Shown: positions 16,401-23,598 of the stretch, in pieces | How positions within the stretch are numbered: position 1 is the first letter of the stretch | Layout of the letters: the number at the start of each line of letters is the position of its first letter | The notes under the pieces: generated by a model | Told to the model about the DNA's origin: nothing | Seen by the model: the letters and a program-made list of their open reading frames with translations, nothing else | Database searches by the model: none | Position numbers and translations under genes: made by a program | Assembly (NCBI GenBank): GCA_003140895.1 | Contig: PLLH01000038.1 | Coordinates: 1 to 40,449, forward strand | DNA length: 40,449 nt | Direction: 5' to 3' | DNA from: Elusimicrobiota bacterium | GTDB taxonomy: Bacteria; Elusimicrobiota; Elusimicrobia; F11

Positions 16401-18037
16401 GTTGATATCACGGGATGAGTGAAGTTGGTCGAGTTGTCAATCTGGAAGTGATAGGTCACGGGCAAGTCGCCCGCTCCGTCGTTATCCGCGGAGAGTTGCC
16501 ATCGAAACGTGGGTTTCGATTGATTGGTTCGGGCGGCGTTAACAGGGGTGGTTAGAACACCGGACGAAGGGGCTTGGTTGTACGCGAAATTAAAAGCCGA
16601 TACCAACGGACGAGAAGGGATGTTTGTTGAGATAAAAAGCGCGTCCATTTTTAAATAACGTTGATTGGCGTGTCCGGCCCAGAGAGCTTGAGAATATGAA
16701 CTTGTAAAGACGTAATAACTGTTCGTCGTTCCATCGGGCCCCCGAAATGAATCGTACGTGACTCCGTCCGTCGAGGAGGCCACCCGCGTTTTGATTTGAG
16801 TGCCCGCGGCGGGGGGCGATGCGTTCATGGGATCACTGAATTGAAGAGCCAGCGTGTCCCATGTGAGCGGGGTTGTTCCGTTCACGTGAAGCGCCGGCGA
16901 GCTCCACGTCCCCGTGGATCTCAGCACATACGACCAAAGGAGGTTTGTGGCCACATCACGCCGACCTCCGAACACCAGGCCCTTGTTGGTGTTGGAGTTG
17001 TAAACCATTTGATGCCCGTACCGGCCTGACGGAGCCGAAGGGACCGAAAACGAAAGCCATCGGTTCTGAGTGGCGTCATAAAAAAAAGTGTCTCCCACAT
17101 ACCCGGTCAGCGCGTTTCGTCCGCCGAACATGACGATTTGACTATGGAGGGAGTCGAACGCCATGGCCGTGTCGGTTCGCGGGCTTGGTTTTTGAGCCGG
17201 GGCTTTTTCCTCCCATACATTGTTTGTGATGTCGTAGGCCCAGGTGTCATCAAATAGATCTCCGCTGTTCCAACCGGTGGTTCTTCCGCCGAAGAGAATC
17301 ATCCGGTGACGGACGGGGTCGTAGGCCATCGCCGCTCCCTGTCGGGCGGGCGGTGACGGGATAGGGTTATACACCGACCAACTGGCGGCGGCCACGTCAA
17401 ACACACAGGTGAAGGGTTGCGCCAGGAAACCACTTTCGCTTTCACCTCCGAACATGACGATTTTATTGTGATCGGGGCTATAGGCCATGACAAACGACGA
17501 TCGAACGTCCGGAGACGAGGGGGTGACAATATAGCTCCATGAGCTGGCGGCGGGGTTGTACATCCACGTGTCATTCAATAATTGGTCGGACAAATTTTTC
17601 CCGCCGAAGAGAATGAAATTGCCTCCGGCCCAGACAAGGCGGTGGTTGCTACGGGCGGTCGGCGCCGTGGAGGGGGATTGTTGAGTCCATCCGGAGGAAG
17701 ACAAAATCCAGGTGTCGCTCGAGACAACGCCATAATAGTCCCGCCCGCCAAAAACCAAGGATTCATTTCGATTTGGATCGTACGAAAACCCCATGTCGTA
17801 TCGCGCGGAGATGACGGGGGAGCTGTAGTCCCAATGGCTGGTCAATGTCAGAAGGTTGTCTTCAACTTCGACGTTGTCTTTTGTGCCGGATCCGAAGGAG
17901 GCCGAATCGAGGGCCGTTGATCCTCCTCCATACAAGGTGGGTTTTAAAAGGAGGAGGATACACAGGAGAACCGTGAGCCGTCCGAAGGGCTTACTCGTGT
18001 GTTCGAGAAGAGATTTTGGATGTGGGTCTGGGGTCAT
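13481..18037 (-). CDS. Giant secreted Kelch/FN3 protein with T9SS-like C-terminal domain
   Basis: A 1518-residue protein with a hydrophobic export segment at about 20-37. A Kelch beta-propeller covers about 75-375 with six FGG-centred blades (near residues 95, 143, 195, 248, 304 and 356). A beta-sandwich linker region follows, then three near-identical FN3 repeats of about 113 residues (roughly 598-940), and further Ig-like domains. The last ~100 residues match FlgD-like / type A sorting domains: NFPNPFAAGN, IRIYTLLGDLV, EITWDGKND and NGVYIMEIRA, then a short basic end. AGGAG lies 5 nt before the ATG. It overlaps the PorV/TPR barrel gene by 4 bp. Likely a cell-surface adhesin or structural protein; the ligand is unknown. 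A C9 tract and a 15-bp tandem repeat lie upstream of the sorting domain. Confidence 0.87.
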   Translation of the reverse strand: MTPDPHPKSLLEHTSKPFGRLTVLLCILLLLKPTLYGGGSTALDSASFGSGTKDNVEVEDNLLTLTSHWDYSSPVISARYDMGFSYDPNRNESLVFGGRDYYGVVSSDTWILSSSGWTQQSPSTAPTARSNHRLVWAGGNFILFGGKNLSDQLLNDTWMYNPAASSWSYIVTPSSPDVRSSFVMAYSPDHNKIVMFGGESESGFLAQPFTCVFDVAAASWSVYNPIPSPPARQGAAMAYDPVRHRMILFGGRTTGWNSGDLFDDTWAYDITNNVWEEKAPAQKPSPRTDTAMAFDSLHSQIVMFGGRNALTGYVGDTFFYDATQNRWLSFSVPSAPSGRYGHQMVYNSNTNKGLVFGGRRDVATNLLWSYVLRSTGTWSSPALHVNGTTPLTWDTLALQFSDPMNASPPAAGTQIKTRVASSTDGVTYDSFRGPDGTTNSYYVFTSSYSQALWAGHANQRYLKMDALFISTNIPSRPLVSAFNFAYNQAPSSGVLTTPVNAARTNQSKPTFRWQLSADNDGAGDLPVTYHFQIDNSTNFTHPVISTENIPQDGSNVSFIPQTNIPQGTWVWRARAKDTWGLYGEWSDPYRLVIDTTTPPGAVTQMTAAMGLANGEIVLTWVSSGAFLGQGRLDNALAVVRYSTESAILTEGAWNAAAGEERTFTLNANPGETVVSTVTGLGDATTYYFSIKTDDELGNRSALSLVSPFARTNGPPQPVTQMTAAVGPGNGQITLTWVFPGDDGGRVNNGLTLVRASTEGPILTTTSWTAATVSYSEALNASLGDTIHTVVTGLSDATTYYFAIKTDDALGNRSNLSTVSPSARSNGPPSPVTIMAALRGPGNRQIQVTWTFPGDDEGRVDNGKLYMRASTQGPILSNAEWTAAPNSQTLPLVANPGDTVVSTMTGLSDATTYYFAIKTEDNRGGVSPLSTVSPYAMTNASPTVTLLSPNGGEQVNQLTPISWTVSDPNTGETLTSALRLSFDGGISYPILLSSGIPSGTTSYQWNSSGLPNGSSFRIQVEVVDPMGYSATDASDANFEKQSFSQAPDVAFTSAPTQGQRLSDALTVQWETRNPSPYISYSYALYLSSSGGTNYVFLSSGTQTSYVLDSKTWPNSTTCKFKLIASDSGAPPLTTTIFTDLFEIYNPLPPKTFALLKPLENDFPTVFDLVFSWDAPSNQAKDGLVYSLLYSTNSSLLGGTTVSNLAQTNYSPTIGSLLMDTTYYWRVTVRNSLSLETQSATEHFMLARSKAKSSDGLLTVEILSGLSSQEFIRIRDAQNTHKTILDQSDRDSIGDRLIHVLDYPVWNLQISDINGDALPPPSILARITCHITAETSAAQTSAARTSTARTSTAQSVDPGATDIKLLKIASLNQTRGRWEIVPTQTVRSSSERDITATVNSLFVYSVVGSATPSKNLTGLTNFPNPFAAGNEVTRIRYILTQDSRVTIRIYTLLGDLVSVKEFSPGSTGGMGNPLGYTNEITWDGKNDSQSTVANGVYIMEIRAETSGSADKEIRRIGVLK
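13986..14045. repeat. Four-copy 15-bp tandem repeat inside the Kelch/FN3 gene
   Basis: Units GCGGTGCTCGTTCGA (13986-14000), an identical copy (14001-14015), a copy with two changes (14016-14030) and a partly diverged copy (14031-14045). Being a multiple of three, it adds a Thr/Ser/Ala/Arg pentapeptide per copy in the minus-strand protein, forming a flexible linker before the C-terminal domains. Copy-number change would alter linker length without breaking the frame. Confidence 0.9.
14082..14090. repeat. Nine-base G/C homopolymer in the Kelch/FN3 gene
   Basis: Nine consecutive G on the plus strand (C9 in the coding sense, encoding Pro-Pro-Pro within DALPPPS). It is longer than the 7-G runs I noticed elsewhere in the window. 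It lies about 600 bp before the stop codon, upstream of the C-terminal sorting-like domain, so slippage would truncate that domain. Confidence 0.9.
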
Positions 18038-18090
18038 CTCATCTCCTCATCGAGCGGAGGCTTTTTGAGGGCGCTCCGGCTCGGTTGCGA

Positions 18091-18480
18091 CTAGCTGGTC
18101 TTGAAAATTTCGCTCAGCTTTTCCAATAACAGGGCGACTGGAAACGGCTTTTCTAAATACGCCGTCACTTTTAAATCTTCCCGGATATCCAGGAGTTCTT
18201 TTAAGTGGCCTTTCCCGGTCACGATGATGACGGGGATTTGCGCGGTCTGTGGATCCTCTTTGAGTCGCAAATTAACGGAATGGCCGTCCAGCTTCGGCAT
18301 CATGAGATCCAAAATAATGGCGTCCGGATGGAAGGCCCGCACTTTCTCCAGCCCTTCAACTCCATTGGACGCCGCCAATGTTTTATAGCCGTTTTTTTCC
18401 AGAGCCATTTTGAGTACGAACACAACGTCGGGCTCGTCATCCACGATTAAAATGGTTTTTATGCTTTCTTCGTTGCTCAT
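18091..18480 (-). CDS. Single-domain response regulator
   Basis: A 129-residue receiver: acidic pair D14/D15, phospho-acceptor D58 (ILDLMMPKLDG), switch T88 and K111 (EKPF). No output domain. The ATG overlaps the preceding receiver-histidine kinase gene by 4 bp (ATGA), so kinase and receiver are almost certainly partners. The Kelch/FN3 surface-protein gene begins 53 bp downstream and may be read from the same transcript. Confidence 0.93.
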   Translation of the reverse strand: MSNEESIKTILIVDDEPDVVFVLKMALEKNGYKTLAASNGVEGLEKVRAFHPDAIILDLMMPKLDGHSVNLRLKEDPQTAQIPVIIVTGKGHLKELLDIREDLKVTAYLEKPFPVALLLEKLSEIFKTS

Positions 18481-19637
18481 GGGGTTTCACCTTCCTTTTG
18501 AATCGGTTGTTTTGGCAGTGAAATATAAAATTGACTCCCTTTTCCCAGTTCGCTTTCCACCCACGCGTTTCCGCCGTGCATCTCAACCACGGCTTTAACG
18601 ATGGATAGACCAATGCCGGTGCCTCCCGTTTCCCTCGTTGACGAACCGTCCACTTGATAGAAGCGATCAAAGATTCTCTTTTGATCGTGTTGATCAATGC
18701 CCGGCCCCGTGTCCCAGACGCAAATTCGAATATCATTTCCTTGGTCTTCGAGCTTGATTCCCACTTTCCCTTTTTCCGGCGTGAACTTAATGGCGTTTCC
18801 AAGGAGGTTGATCAACACGTGTTGAATTTGTTCTGGATCGGCCGTGAAACGAGTCGTGAAAGGGGATGGATTCGTTTCAAAGACAAAGTCAATCTCGCGC
18901 CGGGCAAAGAGGGGGGCCAATCCGGCCGTCGTTTCTTTTATGAGGTTGGATAAATCCAATTCGCGCGGTTTAATGTGCAACGTCCCGTTTTCAAGGCGGG
19001 AAAAATTGAGAATATTTTCAATCAGCCGTCGAAGGCGTTCGATGTTATTTCGCATGACGTCACACAACTGTTTCATGGGGTCGCTTAAGGATTCATACAT
19101 ATCTTGAAGGAGGATCTCCAAGGCGGCGGCGATGGCGAAAAGAGGCGTGCGCAGTTCATGGGATACATTGGAAACGAACTGGGCTTTTAGCTTGTCGACT
19201 TCTTCCAGACGGAAAACGGTTTCCTTGAGGCGCCGGGATTCGAGTTCTTGATCATAATGCCGTAAGCAACGAAAGGCCATGGCGGTGAGTTCTTTCTTCT
19301 CGCATGGTTTGGAGAGGTAATCGCACGCTCCCAATTGCATGCATTCCACGGCTCCTTCGATTGTGACCAAGCCCGTGATCATGTTAACGCAGGTGGCGCT
19401 GTGTTTTTGTTTGACGTATTTGAGAAGGTCTTTGCCGCTGATGCCGGGCATGTTGATGTCGGTGAACATGACGGCGAAGGTTTGGTCTTTGAGAATTTGA
19501 ATGGCTTCTTCTCCGGTGGCGGCGGTGACGACATCAAACCCTTCCGACGTTAAAAAACGAGTCCAGACGCTGAGGACGCTTGTGTCGTCGTCAACGACGA
19601 GGATTCGTTTCGGGTTTGTAACGGAATTAATCACCAT
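18477..19637 (-). CDS. Receiver-histidine kinase (soluble hybrid kinase)
   Basis: A 386-residue cytoplasmic protein. The N-terminal receiver (about 10-125) has D16/D17, phospho-acceptor D60 (FTDINMPG) and K110 (SKPC). HisKA follows with H160 (NVSHELRTPL). The HATPase has N box (NLLGNAIKF), G1 (DTGPGID), F (FDRFYQVDG) and G2 (GGTGIGLSIV). There is no membrane segment or sensory domain, so the receiver itself is the input, as in a phosphorelay intermediate. It overlaps the following receiver gene by 4 bp and sits 33 bp after the HTH-receiver gene. Confidence 0.93.
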   Translation of the reverse strand: MVINSVTNPKRILVVDDDTSVLSVWTRFLTSEGFDVVTAATGEEAIQILKDQTFAVMFTDINMPGISGKDLLKYVKQKHSATCVNMITGLVTIEGAVECMQLGACDYLSKPCEKKELTAMAFRCLRHYDQELESRRLKETVFRLEEVDKLKAQFVSNVSHELRTPLFAIAAALEILLQDMYESLSDPMKQLCDVMRNNIERLRRLIENILNFSRLENGTLHIKPRELDLSNLIKETTAGLAPLFARREIDFVFETNPSPFTTRFTADPEQIQHVLINLLGNAIKFTPEKGKVGIKLEDQGNDIRICVWDTGPGIDQHDQKRIFDRFYQVDGSSTRETGGTGIGLSIVKAVVEMHGGNAWVESELGKGSQFYISLPKQPIQKEGETP

Positions 19638-19670
19638 GATTCGCCCCCAAACTTGACCTTAATCGTTTCG

Positions 19671-20258
19671 CTATTGTTGAAGGAGCTTGAGGAGCCTTTC
19701 TTTTAATTCCTTGTTTTCGAAGGGCTTCGGAAGGTAATCATTGGCTCCGGCGCTCAAGATTCGTGTTTTCGCATCAGGAAAATCCTTCCCTGTGATAGCC
19801 AGGATTTTGGTGTGATTGAACCTTTGGTTGTTGCGAATGTGTTTGCAGACGTTAAACCCGTCGATGCCGGGAAGGCCTAAGTCCAGGATGACGATTGAGG
19901 GGAGAAACTCCAACGCTTTGGCGCCGGCTTCGAATCCGTCGCTGGCTTGATAGACTTCCGCCGCCGGATCGATGGATTTGATGACGTGCGTGATCACCTT
20001 TCGGATATCCGGTTCGTCGTCGACAACCAGACATTTGATGCAGGCGTATTGGTTGAGTTGGGAAGGGATTGGCATCTTGTATTGTTTTAAAAACTTGATG
20101 AGATCGTCGGGACTGATGCGGCGGTGTCCTCCCGGGGTTTTAAAGGCCTGCAATTTCCCTTGTTGGCACCAGTCAATGACGGTGGCCATGTCGACACCCA
20201 GCAATTTGGCGGTGTCAAACGTGCTGAGTAGTTTTGGCGTTTGAGTTGTTATGTCCAT
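19671..20258 (-). CDS. HTH (MerR/excisionase-type)-receiver protein, inverted domain order
   Basis: 195 residues from ATG 20258, which has AGGGAGG 5 nt upstream; an ATG at 20291 is open but lacks this. Residues 12-60 form an HTH_17/BldC-like winged helix (TAKLLGVDMATVIDWCQQGK, then the TPGGHRRI wing). A receiver follows at about 74-195 with D80/D81, phospho-acceptor D126 (ILDLGLPGIDG), T156 and K178 (PKPF). Response regulators normally place the receiver first and the DNA-binding domain last; here the order is reversed. It is the only obvious DNA-binding regulator in the window and the first gene of the leftward block, so it is the prime candidate to control the downstream surface-protein genes or itself. 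Confidence 0.9.
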   Translation of the reverse strand: MDITTQTPKLLSTFDTAKLLGVDMATVIDWCQQGKLQAFKTPGGHRRISPDDLIKFLKQYKMPIPSQLNQYACIKCLVVDDEPDIRKVITHVIKSIDPAAEVYQASDGFEAGAKALEFLPSIVILDLGLPGIDGFNVCKHIRNNQRFNHTKILAITGKDFPDAKTRILSAGANDYLPKPFENKELKERLLKLLQQ

Positions 20259-20303
20259 GAGTTCCTCCCTGTCGGAATCTAATAAATCCAATCTTTCTAA
20301 TCT

Positions 20304-20332
20304 AGCCTAAATCTCCAACCTGGTTTTGTCAA
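20304..20332 (-). promoter_or_regulatory. Weak sigma70-like promoter for the HTH-receiver gene
   Basis: On the minus strand TTGACA (20332-20327) is followed 17 bp later by TAGGCT (20309-20304), which matches the -10 consensus poorly. TAGATT lies a few bases further on at non-ideal spacing. It lies in the 103-bp divergent gap between the leftward regulator and the rightward arn operon. Confidence 0.3.
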
Positions 20333-20361
20333 GGGCCTTTATTTATTAACATCCAGTCGTT

Positions 20362-21954
20362 ATGGGCCAAAACTCCAATAAAGTCTTTTTCCTTCTTTTT
20401 CTAGCGATTTTTCCGCTCTATTTGTGCTGGACATTCGACCATTCGTTGTGGAATCCGGACGAGACACGAGACGCGGGGATGGCTCGGGAAATGTTTATTT
20501 CGAAAGACTTCGTTGTTCCGCGTCTTAATGGCGTGGCGTTTCTTGAGAAACCTCCTCTTTATTATTGGAGTTGTTCTCTTGTTTACGCGGTTTCAGGGCG
20601 GGTGACGGCGGGACTCACGCGTCTTCCGGCGGCGCTCTATGGTTTTTTAGGGGCTTTATTTGTTTTTTTGATCGGGAAACGGTTTTTTAACGCCCGGGTT
20701 GGTTTCGTGGCGGCGGCCATCTTGGCCACGTCCATCCAATATTTCAAGATGAGTCATTTCGCGCTAATGGATTCGTCTTTGGCGGCGCTCATCACGGGCA
20801 GTTTTTATTTTTATCTGATCGGTCAAAATTTCCTTTTTATCCTCGCGTTGATCCTGGCGTTTTACACCAAAGGATTTGTCGCCGTCGCCTTGGCCGGTGT
20901 TGTGATTGGGACCGATCTTCTGCTCCAGAAAAAAATCAAAAAGTGTGTTTGGCTGTCCCTGGCGGGTTTCGCGCTTCTTTTGTTGGCGCTCTTACCGTGG
21001 GTGATCGGGCTTTGGCGTTCTGGCGGCGAAAATTTTCTGCGGATCTTTTTTATCGACAACAATTGGAAACGGTTTGTGTCGAGCGGAGCGGATCATCACA
21101 GCCCTTTTTATTTATATTTCGGTTCGTTCTTGGGCGATTTCCTTCCTTGGACGTTGTTCTTTATCGGAGGCCTGATCGGCTTTTTGAAGAGGGAAAAATG
21201 GAGAGATCTCCCGCCCGTTCATCGATTTTTTTGGATCTGGTTTGGCGCCATGTTTTTGTTTCTCAGCGCCTCATCGAGCAAACGGAGCATGTATTTAATG
21301 CCGGCGTTTCCCGCCGCCGCTCTCCTGTCGGCTCTTTGGGTTGAAAAAATCTTTCAGTCGATGGATGTGCCTAAGATGGACCGGATTTTCTTTGTGGGAA
21401 CGGCGGTTCTCGCAATTCTCGCGGGCGGTTTTGTTTTCGGCTTCCATGCCGTTCGACATAAAGCTTTTGTCGCTCCTCTTGTTGGGGGAGTGGCTCTCAC
21501 GGCGTTGGGTTGGTTTTATTGGGCCGCTTTGAAAAAGCGACAACATTGGCATGCCTTCCTGGCGGTTCTCTTTATATTTATGGGATCTTTGGTGTCGGCC
21601 AACCGGTTTTTTATTCGCGATTTGGAAGCGGACAAATCCTTCGTTCCCTTCTGCGACACCGTCAAGTCCCGGCTGGGAAATGGAACCTTGATCGCCTATG
21701 ACTTGAGCGAAATGGAGAGGGGGGTTTTCTCGTTTTATTTTGAGCGATTGATTCCCAACGCGCTCAACTTGAATCAGTTGGGGGCGGATTTGATGGCCAA
21801 CCAAAAGACGAATGTTCTGTTGATCGCCAGTCGAAACAAAGACGCGGAACTCATTCCGTTCCTAGAAGATCAAATGGATTTGATTTATTCATTCCGTGAA
21901 AACCAGAAGACGCGAGCGTATCGGCTTTTTTCCAACCGGACAAGCCATGAGTGA
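20362..21954 (+). CDS. ArnT-like GT-C glycosyltransferase (first copy)
   Basis: A 530-residue polytopic inner-membrane protein. In ArnT (GT83) it would move 4-amino-4-deoxy-L-arabinose (or another sugar) from undecaprenyl phosphate to lipid A on the periplasmic face. The first periplasmic loop has NPDETRDAGMAREM and then RLNGVAFLEKPPLYYW, the family signature; many TM helices and a soluble C-terminal part (about 420-530) follow. No Shine-Dalgarno precedes the ATG at 20362, so translation may be weak or leaderless. It is the first gene of the plus-strand operon and overlaps the second ArnT-like gene by 8 bp. Divergence between the copies suggests different acceptors or sugars. Confidence 0.85.
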   Translation: MGQNSNKVFFLLFLAIFPLYLCWTFDHSLWNPDETRDAGMAREMFISKDFVVPRLNGVAFLEKPPLYYWSCSLVYAVSGRVTAGLTRLPAALYGFLGALFVFLIGKRFFNARVGFVAAAILATSIQYFKMSHFALMDSSLAALITGSFYFYLIGQNFLFILALILAFYTKGFVAVALAGVVIGTDLLLQKKIKKCVWLSLAGFALLLLALLPWVIGLWRSGGENFLRIFFIDNNWKRFVSSGADHHSPFYLYFGSFLGDFLPWTLFFIGGLIGFLKREKWRDLPPVHRFFWIWFGAMFLFLSASSSKRSMYLMPAFPAAALLSALWVEKIFQSMDVPKMDRIFFVGTAVLAILAGGFVFGFHAVRHKAFVAPLVGGVALTALGWFYWAALKKRQHWHAFLAVLFIFMGSLVSANRFFIRDLEADKSFVPFCDTVKSRLGNGTLIAYDLSEMERGVFSFYFERLIPNALNLNQLGADLMANQKTNVLLIASRNKDAELIPFLEDQMDLIYSFRENQKTRAYRLFSNRTSHE

Positions 21955-23587
21955 AAAGCGAATCCTCACGCTTTTTCTCGGCATTTTTCTTTTCCTCCTT
22001 TTCCTGGAGCTTCCCGGTTCGTGGCTTTTTGAGCCCGATGAAGCCCGGTACGCTGAGATTCCTCGCGAAATGCTGGCGTCCCACGATTTTCTGACTCCGA
22101 CGCTGAACGGCTCGCATTATTTTGAGAAGCCGCCTCTCTTTTACTGGCTGAACGCGGGATCGATGGCTCTTTTCGGTCAGACCCCGTACGCGGCCCGGCT
22201 TCCGGTTCGGCTGGCCACGTTGGGCACGGTTCTTCTCCTCCTTTTCGGATTTCGGCGTCGTGAGGCACCCAACGCCGGTCTTTGGGCGGCGGTGGTTTAT
22301 CTTTCAGCGCCTCTGTCGTTCGCTTTGGGACGCATTAATATCATCGATGGCCTTCTTTGCTTTTCGATGACGTTGGCCTTTCTGTCGCTCCGAGGGTTTC
22401 TTCTGGATCGAGAGGAGGGGAAAACAGGACGCCTGAACCAGGCTTTGTTTGGCCTTGGATGCGCGATGGCGTTTCTCTCCAAAGGCCTCGTGGGGATCGT
22501 TTTTCCAGGGCTCGTGTTGGTGGCGTGGGTCGCTCTGTATGGGCGATGGCGGCGCCTCCCCGAGCTTTTGTTTTCCGTCGCCACGCCGATTTTTCTTCTT
22601 TTGACGGCGCCGTGGTTCCTTCTTATGGAAAAAGCGAACCCGGGGTTTAATTGGTTTTTTTTCGTCCACGAACATTTTCAACGGTTCGCGACCAACGAGG
22701 CCCGCCGAGAAGGCCCGGTCACTTATTTTCTTCCCGTGTTTATCCTGGGTTTTCTGCCGTGGACAAATCACTTTCTCAAATCCATCCTTCCCTTCTTTAA
22801 ATTTTCCCGCTCGACCTGGTCAGACAATAAAGACCAGGTTTTTTCGATCCTTTGGTTTTTCGTGATTTTCTTGTTCTTCTCTTTCTCGAAATCGAAGCTT
22901 ATTCCCTATATTCTTCCCGCCTTCCCGGCCGCCGCTCTTTTGGTGGGAGGATGGATGGCCCATCGTTCCGAACATCCGAGGCATCGTTTTTGGGCGCTCT
23001 CTCTTGTTTTTTGGTCGTCCGTCATTGTGGCGGGCCTCGCGGTTGGCTTTTATTCAGGATTTTTCCGTCAATACGAATTGGTTCCGCAGGCGATTTTCAT
23101 GGCTGTTTCTTTGTTGGCGGGGATTTGGACGGAGGCCTTTTTGGCGGGCCGGGGGGGAACGTCCGGCCCGCTTGCCGTGATCGCGGGAATGGCGGGTTGT
23201 TTCTTGGCTCTTATTTTGTCGGTTCCCGTTTTAGCGAGGGGGTATTCCGATCATGATTTGGCGGTGACGGCAAGAGAGGTGGGCGCAGATCAAACGGTTT
23301 GTTTAATAAATTATTCTCAGAGTTTTCCTTGGGTGTTGAAAACACCTGTTCCCGTCGTTGATACCCAGGGGGAATTGGCTTCCGATAAGCGGTTGTCTCC
23401 AGCCCTTTTCTGGAACATAGAGACATTCTGGACCCATTGGAATTCCACTGAACACGTGGTGGCCTTTGTAAAAAAATCCAACATGGATCTTTTCTTGGCG
23501 TCTGGAGTTAAGAACCCGATGACGCTCGATCAAAATCGAAAATCTCTCGTGATCGCCAATTTTATTCCTTCGAAAGAAAAAAGGTAG
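21947..23587 (+). CDS. arnT: ArnT-like GT-C glycosyltransferase (second copy)
   Basis: A 546-residue polytopic protein from ATG 21947, which overlaps the previous stop by 8 bp. The open frame reaches back to a GTG at 21896, but that part lies inside the first ArnT-like gene. Signature FEPDEARYAEIPREM (29-43) and NGSHYFEKPPLFYW (54-67) match ArnT closely, more closely than the first copy. About a dozen TM helices and a C-terminal soluble domain follow. Predicted role: undecaprenyl-phosphate-Ara4N to lipid A transfer. The ArnB gene follows 11 bp later, supporting the assignment. Confidence 0.87.
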   Translation: MSEKRILTLFLGIFLFLLFLELPGSWLFEPDEARYAEIPREMLASHDFLTPTLNGSHYFEKPPLFYWLNAGSMALFGQTPYAARLPVRLATLGTVLLLLFGFRRREAPNAGLWAAVVYLSAPLSFALGRINIIDGLLCFSMTLAFLSLRGFLLDREEGKTGRLNQALFGLGCAMAFLSKGLVGIVFPGLVLVAWVALYGRWRRLPELLFSVATPIFLLLTAPWFLLMEKANPGFNWFFFVHEHFQRFATNEARREGPVTYFLPVFILGFLPWTNHFLKSILPFFKFSRSTWSDNKDQVFSILWFFVIFLFFSFSKSKLIPYILPAFPAAALLVGGWMAHRSEHPRHRFWALSLVFWSSVIVAGLAVGFYSGFFRQYELVPQAIFMAVSLLAGIWTEAFLAGRGGTSGPLAVIAGMAGCFLALILSVPVLARGYSDHDLAVTAREVGADQTVCLINYSQSFPWVLKTPVPVVDTQGELASDKRLSPALFWNIETFWTHWNSTEHVVAFVKKSNMDLFLASGVKNPMTLDQNRKSLVIANFIPSKEKR

Positions 23588-23598
23588 GATTGGTTCTT

